Of a stretch of 64,000 nt of DNA, positions 1 to 7,439 are shown one piece after another; position 1 is the first letter of the stretch, and every line of letters starts with the position of its first letter. The notes beneath the pieces were generated by a model. It did not search any database, was not told the DNA's origin, and saw only the letters and a list, made by a program, of their open reading frames with translations. The DNA is taken from positions 2,193,501 to 2,257,500 of the forward strand of contig NC_014923.1 of assembly GCF_000185905.1 (NCBI RefSeq). Direction: 5' to 3'. The stretch comes from Mesorhizobium ciceri biovar biserrulae WSM1271 (lineage in GTDB: Bacteria; Pseudomonadota; Alphaproteobacteria; Rhizobiales; Rhizobiaceae). A program made the position numbers and the translations under genes.

Positions 1-1046
1 CCGTTGAGCAGCAGGCACTGCGTCAGACCGTTTGGCGTGCCGGTCTGCTCGATATAGTTGTAGATGGTGCCGGAGGCGGGGAGTGCCGAGCTCAGCATGT
101 CGGCAATACGGTCTTCGACCGCCGCAGGTGCGCTGTCGGCAGGGGTGAGATTGCGCGATAGAAGCACCCGTCCGGACGCCATGCTTTGCAGTTCTATCGT
201 GATATCGCCCGCGTCCGGTCCGGGCAGGATGTCGAATATGAAGCTCGCAGCGTCGTCGGCTGGATCGTTGACGGTGTCGCGGCCGATGAAGTCGATCGTA
301 TCGAAGCCACTCAGGCCGGCGCGCAGCGATGCGGCGACACGGCTGGCGTCGGAGCCGTCAGCCTTGAGTCCGATATAGACTTGCGGCAGGGCGTCAGCCC
401 TTGCCGACGATGTGATGCTTGCGGTTGCGCCAGCGGTCTCCGGCGTTGCCGAGATGTCGCCGCCTGCCAGCAAGGCAGTGCTGCCTTGGCGAAGGATCAG
501 TACGCCCAGCATGGCGATGACCAGGGCGATCGCCATCCAGAAAAAGCGGAGATGGCGCGCCACCGAGGGGGCAGGCGAAGTCGGTACGGAAGTCAGAGAC
601 ATCGCCTCCGGCGTGCCCGTGCCGGCTTCGTTTGACCGACCGGCGGATGCGGCGCCGTCCAGCCTGAGTTCGGGAACAGCCTCGGCAATATCCGGCAGGC
701 GGATCGCATTCGATTCATAGGCAGGAACATAGCCGCCGCGCGGAATGGCGATGCGGACCGGTTCGGCAATTCCCTCATTGGCGAAATAGTGCTGCAGAAG
801 CTCGCGCAGCCTGCCTGCCTGCACCCGCACCACGGCATCGGTGGACGGGTCGAAATCGCCGTCCTTGCCGAAAACATCCATGGCAATGGAAAAGCCCTTG
901 AGCCTGTCGGCTTCGCCGGCCTGTTCACGTTCGACAAGATAACGTAGCAGCTTGCGCGCGCGTTCGGATCGGCCGAACGTTTGGCTGGCAAGCAGTCGCT
1001 CCAGTGTCTCGCGCACTGCGGGGGCGGCAGGCGTGGCATGCTGCAA
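1..1046 (-). CDS. Membrane-anchored protein with a rhizobial cyclase/TPR-type N-terminal domain (3' end outside window)
   Basis: The visible 348 codons begin at a TTG (1046), about 8 nt after GAGAGG; the frame has no ATG or GTG between that TTG and the upstream stop, so TTG is the only good start. Residues 13-100 (ERLLASQTFGRSERARKLLR, then DVFGKDGDFDPSTDAVVRVQ and IPRGGYVPAYES) match the N-terminal domain that in rhizobia precedes a membrane helix and TolB-like or TPR repeats, often annotated as adenylate cyclase or TPR protein. One transmembrane helix follows at about residues 165-185. The remaining part is extracytoplasmic (FIGRDTVNDPADDAASFIFD and similar, small beta-rich pieces). Catalytic cyclase residues are not visible in this part. 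The function is unknown and the C-terminus is missing. Confidence 0.7.
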   Translation of the reverse strand, partial: MQHATPAAPAVRETLERLLASQTFGRSERARKLLRYLVEREQAGEADRLKGFSIAMDVFGKDGDFDPSTDAVVRVQAGRLRELLQHYFANEGIAEPVRIAIPRGGYVPAYESNAIRLPDIAEAVPELRLDGAASAGRSNEAGTGTPEAMSLTSVPTSPAPSVARHLRFFWMAIALVIAMLGVLILRQGSTALLAGGDISATPETAGATASITSSARADALPQVYIGLKADGSDASRVAASLRAGLSGFDTIDFIGRDTVNDPADDAASFIFDILPGPDAGDITIELQSMASGRVLLSRNLTPADSAPAAVEDRIADMLSSALPASGTIYNYIEQTGTPNGLTQCLLLN

Positions 1047-1180
1047 GTGTCGATCCTCTCGAAGTCGGCACAGGTTGAGGCGCGATCATATAGGTCCCGC
1101 ACCACCACACAAGTATACACCCCATTATGCGATCACGTACCCACCGGATAATTCCGCGGTGGTTAACGGCCCGAAAGGTC

Positions 1181-1209
1181 GGAACCGATCACCAGATTGG
1201 GACGGTTCC
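1181..1209 (-). terminator. Possible terminator hairpin after leuA
   Basis: GGAACCG (1181-1187) pairs with CGGTTCC (1203-1209), a 7-bp stem 21 nt beyond the leuA stop. On the minus strand it is followed only by a short, impure T tract (ACCTTTCGG), so it is a weak candidate. A second 6-bp inverted repeat, CCACCG/CGGTGG, lies at 1141-1162. Confidence 0.35.
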
Positions 1210-1230
1210 GATCTTTGTTGCCGTCGGGCG

Positions 1231-2970
1231 TCAGCCGGCTTTTTTGCCGACGATACGGTTGGCGGCGGACATCACTGCTTCCAGCGAGGCAGCGACGATG
1301 TTGGTGTTGATTCCGGCGCCGAACAGCTTGCCGCCGGGATATTCCATCTCGACATAGGAAATGGCCGACGCGTTCGAGCCGCGCTGCATCGAGTGCTCGG
1401 AATAGTCGAGCACCGACATCTCGACACCGAGATGACGTGACAGCGCATCGACGAAGCCGTCGATCGGGCCGGTGCCTGTGCCCGATATCGTCAGTTCCTT
1501 GCCGTTGTCGAGGATGACCGCCTCGACGACGCGCCGGCCCTTGATCTCGGCGCTGGGATAGGTGTGGTGATCGAGGAATTTCAGCCGCGCGCCGGGCTGG
1601 TCGACATAGGTCTCGAGAAAGCGCTCGTAGATGCGCCTGGCCGGCACTTCCTTGCCCTCGGCATCGGTGATCGCCTGGATTTCCTGGCTGAACTCGATCT
1701 GCAGGTTGCGCGGCAAATTGAGGCCGTAATCGGCCTGCAGCACATAGGCGATGCCGCCCTTGCCGGACTGCGAATTGATGCGGATGATGGCTTCGTAGCT
1801 GCGTCCGACATCGGCCGGGTCGATCGGCAGATAGGGCACTTCCCACAGGCTCGTATTGGCCTTCTTCAGCGCCTTCATGCCCTTGTTGATGGCATCCTGG
1901 TGCGAACCGGAAAAGGCGGTGTAGACGAGTTCGCCGACATAGGGGTGGCGCTCGGGGATCTTCAACTGGTTCGAATATTCATAGACGTCCTTCATCCGGT
2001 TGATGTCGGAGCAGTCGATCAACGGATCGACACCTTGCGTGTACATGTTCAGCGCCAGCGTGACGATGTCGACATTGCCGGTGCGCTCGCCATTGCCGAA
2101 CAGCGTGCCTTCGACGCGGTCGGCGCCGGCCATCAGGCCGAGCTCGGTGGTGGCGATGCCGGTGCCGCGGTCATTGTGCGGATGCAGCGAGACCAGCAGG
2201 TTCTCCCGGTTGTCGAGGTTGCGGCACATCCACTCGATGCGATCGGCATAGATGTTGGGTGTCGACATCTCGACCGTCGAGGGCAGGTTGATGATCAGCT
2301 TGTTGTCAGCGGTCGGCCTGACGATCTCGGTGACGGCGTTGCAGATCTCCAGCGCCACTTCCAGCTCCGTGCCGGTAAAGCTTTCCGGCGAATACTCGAA
2401 ACGAAAGCCTCCGCCGGCCTTGGCCGCCATGTCGGTGATCATCTTGGCGGCGTCGGTGGCGATCCGCTTGATGCCGCCGACGTCCTTCTCGAAGACGACG
2501 CGACGCTGCAGCTCGCTGGTCGAATTGTAGAAATGGACGATCGGGTTGGTGGCGCCCTTCAGCGCCTCGAAGGTGCGGGTGATCAGCTCCGGCCGGCACT
2601 GCACCAGCACCTGCAGCGAGACATCGGCGGGTACGTTGCCTTCCTCGATGCACCAGCGGGCAAAGTCGAAATCGGTCTGGGAGGCCGACGGGAAGCCGAT
2701 CTCGATCTCCTTGAAGCCCATGTCGAGCAGCAGGCCGAACATGCGTGCCTTGCGCTCATGGCCCATAGGATCGATCAGCGCCTGGTTTCCGTCGCGCAGG
2801 TCGACCGAGCACCAGATCGGCGCCTTGTCGATAACCTTCGAGGGCCAGGTGCGATCGGTGAGACCGACGGTCGGATAGGGCTGATATTTGCGGGCTGCGT
2901 CGGGCATGCCTTTGGCCGAATCCGTGTCGGCTACCGCGGCATCGGAGCGGATCTCTTCTCGTGCGTTCAT
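1231..2970 (-). CDS. leuA: 2-isopropylmalate synthase (long, LeuA2-type)
   Basis: 579 aa. It catalyses acetyl-CoA + 2-oxoisovalerate to 2-isopropylmalate, the committed step of leucine synthesis, in the cytosol. The substrate and metal-binding motif DLRDGNQAL is at residues 57-65 and the metal-binding HPHNDRGT at 263-270. The C-terminal third carries the regulatory LeuA dimer domain with the GTGTGPIDGFVDAL motif. The length and the N-terminal extension KYQPYPTVGLTDRTWP fit the long actinobacterial/rhizobial form, not the roughly 520-aa E. coli form. The ATG at 2970 lies 9 nt after GGGAG. Transcription comes from the leader region at 3065-3261, which carries a Leu-rich peptide, so leucine attenuation is expected. 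A 496-codon open frame on the opposite strand is a GC-rich shadow. Confidence 0.97.
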   Translation of the reverse strand: MNAREEIRSDAAVADTDSAKGMPDAARKYQPYPTVGLTDRTWPSKVIDKAPIWCSVDLRDGNQALIDPMGHERKARMFGLLLDMGFKEIEIGFPSASQTDFDFARWCIEEGNVPADVSLQVLVQCRPELITRTFEALKGATNPIVHFYNSTSELQRRVVFEKDVGGIKRIATDAAKMITDMAAKAGGGFRFEYSPESFTGTELEVALEICNAVTEIVRPTADNKLIINLPSTVEMSTPNIYADRIEWMCRNLDNRENLLVSLHPHNDRGTGIATTELGLMAGADRVEGTLFGNGERTGNVDIVTLALNMYTQGVDPLIDCSDINRMKDVYEYSNQLKIPERHPYVGELVYTAFSGSHQDAINKGMKALKKANTSLWEVPYLPIDPADVGRSYEAIIRINSQSGKGGIAYVLQADYGLNLPRNLQIEFSQEIQAITDAEGKEVPARRIYERFLETYVDQPGARLKFLDHHTYPSAEIKGRRVVEAVILDNGKELTISGTGTGPIDGFVDALSRHLGVEMSVLDYSEHSMQRGSNASAISYVEMEYPGGKLFGAGINTNIVAASLEAVMSAANRIVGKKAG

Positions 2971-2995
2971 CGTCGTTTCTCCCGGCGGCTCATGG

Positions 2996-3013
2996 ATCCA
3001 CCTTCAGGTGGAT
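2996..3013. repeat. Small inverted repeat in the leuA 5' leader
   Basis: ATCCACC-TTCA-GGTGGAT is a perfect 7-bp stem with a 4-nt loop, 26-43 nt upstream of the leuA start codon. It is followed by no U run, so it is more likely part of the leader RNA fold than a terminator. Confidence 0.5.
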
Positions 3014-3064
3014 TGATGGCGAGCGGCGCCTTTACCAGAATTTCGTTCGCTTGATGTGATTGCC

Positions 3065-3109
3065 AAGGAGCATGCGCTTGCGCGGCGGTTCGACCGCCGG
3101 GCGCTCCTT
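3065..3109 (-). promoter_or_regulatory. Nested hairpins at the end of the leu leader peptide (putative attenuator)
   Basis: An outer 7-bp stem AAGGAGC (3065-3071) / GCTCCTT (3103-3109) encloses a perfect hairpin CGGCGGT (3083-3089) - TCG - ACCGCCG (3093-3099). The structure begins at the leader peptide stop codon, so a ribosome stalled on the Leu codons or stopped at the UGA would change which stem forms. In addition, the leader RNA segment CCCGGCGG (complement of 3094-3101) is perfectly complementary to CCGCCGGG (complement of 2981-2988), which contains part of the leuA Shine-Dalgarno. This alternative pairing could hide the leuA ribosome site. No U run follows, so translational attenuation is at least as likely as transcriptional. 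The folds were found by eye. Confidence 0.5.
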
Positions 3110-3225
3110 CAGCGAACCCGGCGATCGCCGATAAGGCCGAGAAGAAGCAGGGTCGAAGCCAGCGCGCGCACGGTCTCGCCGGAAAAACCGGTCGGACGGG
3201 AAGCGTTGCTGGCGCGCGTGTTCAT
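3109..3225 (-). CDS. Leucine leader peptide upstream of leuA
   Basis: A 38-codon frame starts with MNTRASNAS and ends TLLLLGLIGDRRVR. Five leucines in seven codons (CTG CTT CTT CTC GGC CTT) lie just before the stop. This placement, a codon run for the end product close to the stop and in front of hairpins and the biosynthetic gene, is the classical signature of an attenuation leader peptide. The stop is 139 bp from the leuA ATG. The ATG at 3225 sits only 8 nt after a plausible -10 box (GTAAGA), so the transcript may start at or next to the ATG (leaderless), as in the trp leader of this window. The family is expected for leucine operons of proteobacteria; this exact peptide is inferred, not matched. 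Confidence 0.7.
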   Translation of the reverse strand: MNTRASNASRPTGFSGETVRALASTLLLLGLIGDRRVR

Positions 3226-3233
3226 GGCGGTTC

Positions 3234-3261
3234 TCTTACAGGAGCGGCTTGTGGGAGGCAA
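3234..3261 (-). promoter_or_regulatory. Putative promoter of the leu leader/leuA
   Basis: On the minus strand TTGCCT (3261-3256), a 16-bp spacer and GTAAGA (3239-3234). The expected start point coincides with, or lies within 2 nt of, the leader ATG at 3225. Hexamers are imperfect, so confidence is limited. Confidence 0.45.
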
Positions 3262-3271
3262 GTGGGCCGCG

Positions 3272-3328
3272 GGCCGTGTCGTAAGCACATGAGTTGTCCG
3301 GATTAGCACGTGAGTTGTCCGGTTTTAT
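3272..3328. repeat. Direct repeat copy A, IS-end-like (GAGTTGTCCG units)
   Basis: Contains GGCCGTGTCGTAAGCA followed by two GAGTTGTCCG units (3291-3300 and 3312-3321) about 21 bp apart. The same leading 16-mer and one such unit recur in copy B 350 bp away in the same orientation. Closely spaced iterated short repeats like these resemble the multiple transposase-binding repeats at the ends of IS21-family elements. No transposase gene is present, so at most these are remnants. The IS21 link is from memory and inferred. Confidence 0.5.
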
Positions 3329-3439
3329 CGCCAGCGAATGGAGGCTGGGGATGAAGCGGGCCGCAGGCCGTGCAGGACAACGAATCCGGGTTAACGGGCT
3401 TCGGAGCCTTTGCCGGCGCGTTGGCCGACGAAGCGTCAA

Positions 3440-3487
3440 ACGAAAAACCCGCCTGTTCGGCGGGTCACTGGCGCAAATCAGCACCAT
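3440..3487 (-). ncRNA. Candidate short leaderless transcript with internal terminator
   Basis: A good promoter (TTGACT, 18-bp spacer, TACATT; see 3495-3524) is followed 7 nt later by an ATG (3487) that opens a frame starting MVLICASDPPNRRVF. Codons 8-15 of this frame form the terminator hairpin at 3447-3465 followed by five U. Most transcripts would therefore be about 45-50 nt long. The frame stays open to 3236 but its composition past the terminator is not protein-like. It could be a small RNA, or the proximal part of a longer attenuated leader that reaches leuA. No known RNA family was recognised. Confidence 0.4.
3443..3465 (-). terminator. Strong intrinsic terminator on the minus strand
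   Basis: ACCCGCC (3447-3453) - TGTTC - GGCGGGT (3459-3465) is a perfect 7-bp GC-rich stem; on the minus strand it is followed by TTTTTCG. It lies only about 22 nt after the ATG at 3487 and roughly 220 bp before the leu leader peptide. Confidence 0.7.
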
Positions 3488-3494
3488 GGATGAA

Positions 3495-3524
3495 AATGTA
3501 CCTTAGCTGAGGGCAGGGAGTCAA
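3495..3524 (-). promoter_or_regulatory. Sigma-70-type promoter reading toward the leu leader
   Basis: Minus strand TTGACT (3524-3519), 18-bp spacer, TACATT (3500-3495). The predicted start is at about 3487, exactly at an ATG. The region upstream on the minus strand is AT-rich (ATGATAGGAATTTTTTC), as expected for a promoter in a GC-rich genome. Confidence 0.55.
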
Positions 3525-3621
3525 GAAAAAATTCCTATCATTAAAAAACTTTCGGCACAAAAGCTGCCAACACCGCCGAACTGACTGCCGCCGCCAGGCC
3601 TTTGTTCAGCTGAGTTCGGCA

Positions 3622-3678
3622 GGCCGTGTCGTAAGCAGTCGTCCGGATTAGGCAGCAGATGAGTTGTCCGATTTGTCT
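3622..3678. repeat. Direct repeat copy B, IS-end-like
   Basis: Repeats GGCCGTGTCGTAAGCA (3622-3637) and GTCCGGATTAG of copy A at exactly 350 bp distance, then ATGAGTTGTCCG (3659-3670). It differs from copy A by small insertions and deletions. The roughly 290 bp between the copies hold the candidate short transcript and no recognisable gene. Confidence 0.5.
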
Positions 3679-3791
3679 GCCGGCTGGTTGAGACGGGCGG
3701 CACCCCGACGCGCGTGCTCTTCCCCAGGCGCGGCAAATGCGCCAGACTTGGGCGACGGGTTGCGATGTCCAGTCGCCGGGAGGGGTCGTCC

Positions 3792-4955
3792 ATGAATTTC
3801 GTGTTCTTCTCGCCGCATTTTCCCGCCAATGGCGCGGATTTCTGCGACCGTTTGAAGAAGGCCGGGGCCAGGGTGCTCGGTATCGGCGACGCGCCCTATG
3901 ACGCGCTCGACGCCAAGCTGAAGGCGGCGCTCAGCGAGTACTACCGTGTCGCCGACATGGAGGACTACGATCCGGTGTTCCGGGCAATGGGGCATTTCAT
4001 CCACAAGTGGGGCCGCATCGACCGCTTTGAATCGCTCAACGAACACTGGCTGGAGCTGGAAGCCAACATCCGCACCGATTTCAACATCTACGGCACCAAG
4101 CTCGATTTCGTGAAGAACCTGAAGCGCAAGAGCCGCATGCGTGCCTTCTTCCGCAAGAGCGGCGTCGACACCATCGCGCAGCGCAAATGTTCCGACCGCG
4201 CCGGGGCCATGACCTTCATCCGGCGCGTTGGCTATCCGGTGGTGGTCAAGCCCGACAGCGGTTCCGGCGCATCGAACACCTTCAAGATCTCCAACGCCAA
4301 GGAGCTCGACCAGTTCTTCCGGGACAAGCCCGAGGACGTGACCTTCGTCATGGAGCAGTTCATCGAGGGGCTGGTGGTGACCTATGACGGGCTGGTCAAC
4401 CGCGACGGCGAGGTGGTGCTGGCGGCCAGCCACCGCTACGACCAGAGCGTCATGGAGGTGGTCAACAAGGACCGCCACATGAGCTACACCTGCTTTCCCA
4501 GGATCAACCCGGCGGTCGAGGAGGCCGGTCGAAAGATCCTGAAAGCATTCGACGTGCGGGAACGCTTCTTCCACATCGAGCTGTTCGAGACCAAGGACGA
4601 CCGTGTCGCGCTGGAGGTCAACATGCGCCCGCCCGGCGCGTGGATGACCGATGCGATCAACTATACGTTCGACATCGATGTCTATGCGGCGTGGGCCGAC
4701 ATGGTGGTCAGGGATGCCGCCGGCGGCCCTTACGAGGGCAAATATTTCACCGCCTATGCCAGCCGCAAGCGACGCCTCCACTATTTGCACAGCCATGAGG
4801 ACGTGCTAGCCGCGCACCGCGACAAGATCGTCCACCATCAGGCCATCGAAGAGGTTTTCAGCCGCGCCATGGGAAATTACGCCTACCAGATGCGCTCGAA
4901 AGACGAAGCAGCGCTGCGCGAAGCGGTCGCGTACATCCACGCGGAAAAGGCGTGA
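3792..4955 (+). CDS. ATP-grasp domain ligase-like protein
   Basis: 387 aa. The start ATG 3792 follows GGGAGGGG by 6-8 nt. The central part has the ATP-grasp layout: an N-terminal Rossmann-like segment (MNFVFFSPHFPANGADFCDR), the nucleotide-binding VGYPVVVKPDSGSGASNTFK loop at about residues 150-170, the FVMEQFIEG strand, and the metal-binding region LEVNMRPPGAWMTD near residue 280. ATP-grasp enzymes of this shape join a carboxylate to an amine or thiol through an acyl phosphate; the substrate is not evident. It is followed after 4 nt by an esterase-like gene, so the two are probably co-translated and act on the same compound. No specific family name is assigned. Confidence 0.85.
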   Translation: MNFVFFSPHFPANGADFCDRLKKAGARVLGIGDAPYDALDAKLKAALSEYYRVADMEDYDPVFRAMGHFIHKWGRIDRFESLNEHWLELEANIRTDFNIYGTKLDFVKNLKRKSRMRAFFRKSGVDTIAQRKCSDRAGAMTFIRRVGYPVVVKPDSGSGASNTFKISNAKELDQFFRDKPEDVTFVMEQFIEGLVVTYDGLVNRDGEVVLAASHRYDQSVMEVVNKDRHMSYTCFPRINPAVEEAGRKILKAFDVRERFFHIELFETKDDRVALEVNMRPPGAWMTDAINYTFDIDVYAAWADMVVRDAAGGPYEGKYFTAYASRKRRLHYLHSHEDVLAAHRDKIVHHQAIEEVFSRAMGNYAYQMRSKDEAALREAVAYIHAEKA

Positions 4956-4959
4956 GGCG

Positions 4960-5736
4960 ATGGACATTTCCTATCATAAGAATTTCTCGAGCCAACTCGG
5001 CCGCGACATGGAATACAAGCGCTACGGCCATGCCGGCCGGCCGGTGGTGGTGTTTCCGACCTCGCAGGGCCGGTTCTACCAGTTCGAGGATTCCGGCGGG
5101 GTGGGCGCACTGGCCGAATTCATCGACACCGGCCGCATCCAGCTGTTCACGGTCGACGGCGTCGATTCGGAATCCTTCTTCGACAAGCATGCCGACGCGG
5201 CCCATCGCATTGCCCGCCACGAGGCCTATTTCCGCTATGTGCGCGAGGAGGCGCTGCCGGACTTCCTGTCCACGGCCGAGCAGGCCAATGGCGGGCGCAA
5301 GCTGAAGCCGCTGTTCTCGGGCTGTTCGATGGGCGGCTATCACTCCTCGAACTTCGTCTTCCGCTTTCCCGAACTCGCCAGCGGCGTCATCGCGCTGTCG
5401 GGCGTCTATTCGGCGCGCGATTTTTTCGGCAGGGCGCTCGAGGGCGATATCTTCTACAACTCGCCGCTCGACTATCTGCCCGGCATCGTCGATCCCAAAC
5501 TGCTGGCCCGGCTGAAGACGCTCAGGCTGATCTTCTGCTGCGGGCAGGGCGCCTGGGAAGAGCGGATGCTGGTCGAGACGCGCAGGTTGGAACAGATCCT
5601 GCGCGACAAATCCATTCCCGCCTGGGTCGATTACTGGGGCGGCGATGTCAGCCACGACTGGCCGTGGTGGCACAAGCAACTGGTCTATTTCTTCGGCCGT
5701 TGGCTGGATGAGGACCTGATGCACAGGCTGGATTGA
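4960..5736 (+). CDS. Alpha/beta-hydrolase fold esterase-like protein
   Basis: 258 aa. The nucleophile elbow GCSMGGYHS and the adjacent SSNFVFRFPE match the putative esterase (EstD/S-formylglutathione hydrolase-like) clan. A likely catalytic histidine is in GGDVSHDWPWW near the C-terminus, and acid candidates lie in between. There is no signal peptide, so it is cytosolic. Its ATG lies 4 nt after the stop of the ATP-grasp gene, so the pair forms one transcription and translation unit. The substrate is unknown; a ligase-hydrolase pair suggests formation and release of an amide or ester, which is inference. Confidence 0.8.
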   Translation: MDISYHKNFSSQLGRDMEYKRYGHAGRPVVVFPTSQGRFYQFEDSGGVGALAEFIDTGRIQLFTVDGVDSESFFDKHADAAHRIARHEAYFRYVREEALPDFLSTAEQANGGRKLKPLFSGCSMGGYHSSNFVFRFPELASGVIALSGVYSARDFFGRALEGDIFYNSPLDYLPGIVDPKLLARLKTLRLIFCCGQGAWEERMLVETRRLEQILRDKSIPAWVDYWGGDVSHDWPWWHKQLVYFFGRWLDEDLMHRLD

Positions 5737-5759
5737 TAGGGAGGCCCGTCCGCTGACGG

Positions 5760-7292
5760 CTACCCTTCCTGGCATGCCGGCAGGGCGGTTTCGCGCTCCG
5801 AAGCCGATACGCGACGCAGGCCAAGGAAGACGACAAGGGCGGTGACGACGGTGATCGCCGCCAACACGATCAGCAGCCTGTCGAACGCCGTCTCGTAGGC
5901 CTGGACCAGAACAATGGCTCCGGCTTGGGGCAAATGTTGTGCTGCTTCGCCGAGATTGCCGGTCACCAGCAACTGGGCTGCCGCCGCTGCGTCCGTCGAA
6001 GATGCCATTCCTTGTGCGGCGAGCTGCGCGGCGGCAAAGCCGGAAAGCGTCGCCATGACGATCGCCAGCGCCACACCCTCGCAGGCGACGCGGGTGGTGT
6101 TGAAGATGCCGACCGCCATGCCGGCGCGCTCCCTCGGCACGACGCTGACCGCAAGCCCGTCCATCAATCCCCAGGGCAGAGCGATGCCGACGCCGATCAG
6201 CATCAGCGGCGCCATCAGCGCACTATCGACCGGTGGTGTCAGGCTCAGCCAGACAAGCCCGGCGGCAGCGACGAGCAGGCCGACACCGCAGATGGTGGCC
6301 GGTGCGATCCAGCGCGCCAGCTGGCCGGCGAGCATCGGCAGGATCAGCAGCGGACCTGAGAGGCAGATCATCAATTGCCCGGCCTTGATCTCGTTCATCC
6401 CTTCGATGCCGATGAAACGGATCGGCAACAGGACGAGCAGGACGACGAAGGCGTAAGCGGGTGCCGCAGCCAGGAACTGGACGCCGACGAAGCGGGGGTA
6501 GGCAAACAGCGTGAGATCGAGCATCGGCCGTTGTGCTTGCCGCTCGACAACGACGAAGGCGACAAAACAGATGATAGAAGCGGCCAGAAGCGTGACGACG
6601 AGGGGATCAGCCCAGCCGCTCTGCGGCGCCTGGAGCACGCCATAGGTCAGCGACGCCAGCGCGATCGTGAAGGTGCCGGCTCCCGCCCAGTCGAGGCCCG
6701 TCGCATCCGGGTCGCGCGATTCCCTGATGGTGCGCAGGCCGAGCATGGCGGCGGCAATCGCGAGTGCCGCAACCAGAAGAAAGATCGACCGCCAGCCGAA
6801 TGCGGAGATAAGCAGGCCCGACGCGATCGGGCCGAAGGCGAGGCCGATGCCGAAACTGGTGCCGAGGAAGCTGAAGGCGCGCAGCCGCAATGGCCCTTCG
6901 AATTCCTGGGCGAGTGCCGAGGCGCCGCCAGCGAAGGCGGCCGCACTGCCGATCCCCTGCACGGCCCGGAAGATGTCGAACCAGATGATGTCCGGCGCCA
7001 GCATCGCGCCCAGTGATGCCAGGATATAGAGGGAGAGGCCGACGAGGAAGAGGCGCTTGCGGCCGTGGTTGTCGGCCAGGGCGCCCGACGCCATCAGGGT
7101 GGCGCCGAAGGTCAGCATGAAGGCGTTGGTCACCCAGTTGAGCTCGATGGGACTGCCGCCGAGATCGGCCGCGATGCGCGACAGAGCGACGGCCGGACCG
7201 GTGAAGGTCAATGGCATCGTCATCGCGGCAAGGCACACGGACAAGAGCACGAGCCATCTCTCGGCAGAGCCGGTTGTGGTCCTGGAAGTCAT
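5760..7292 (-). CDS. MFS drug/multidrug efflux transporter (DHA2-like, 14 helices)
   Basis: 510 aa from the ATG at 7292, which has AGGA 6 nt upstream; an in-frame ATG 24 nt earlier lacks a ribosome site. The MFS signature GALADNHGRKRLFLVG is between helices 2 and 3, and motif C-like FGIGLAFGPIASGLL lies in helix 5. About 14 hydrophobic segments fit the DHA2 group of proton-driven efflux pumps. It is transcribed divergently from the LysR gene at 7440 with 147 bp between them, a typical regulator-target arrangement. The substrate is unknown. Confidence 0.88.
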   Translation of the reverse strand: MTSRTTTGSAERWLVLLSVCLAAMTMPLTFTGPAVALSRIAADLGGSPIELNWVTNAFMLTFGATLMASGALADNHGRKRLFLVGLSLYILASLGAMLAPDIIWFDIFRAVQGIGSAAAFAGGASALAQEFEGPLRLRAFSFLGTSFGIGLAFGPIASGLLISAFGWRSIFLLVAALAIAAAMLGLRTIRESRDPDATGLDWAGAGTFTIALASLTYGVLQAPQSGWADPLVVTLLAASIICFVAFVVVERQAQRPMLDLTLFAYPRFVGVQFLAAAPAYAFVVLLVLLPIRFIGIEGMNEIKAGQLMICLSGPLLILPMLAGQLARWIAPATICGVGLLVAAAGLVWLSLTPPVDSALMAPLMLIGVGIALPWGLMDGLAVSVVPRERAGMAVGIFNTTRVACEGVALAIVMATLSGFAAAQLAAQGMASSTDAAAAAQLLVTGNLGEAAQHLPQAGAIVLVQAYETAFDRLLIVLAAITVVTALVVFLGLRRVSASERETALPACQEG

Positions 7293-7439
7293 GGATTTTC
7301 CTATCTGAAACAGCACTCGCCGGTGGGCCGCGCGATTGCGGAGCCGGTCGTGATGACAAGATAGGTCGTCGGCATTTCAGGAAGAATAGTGTTATATCTC
7401 CTGGTATATCGGACTGAAACGCTCGAATGGAATGACACG

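Noticed and set aside
1564-3054. 496-codon open frame on the plus strand opposite leuA
   Set aside because: It is the antisense of a clearly identified leuA; its composition (many Gly, Ala, Asp, Arg, His) is the usual shadow of a GC-rich gene.
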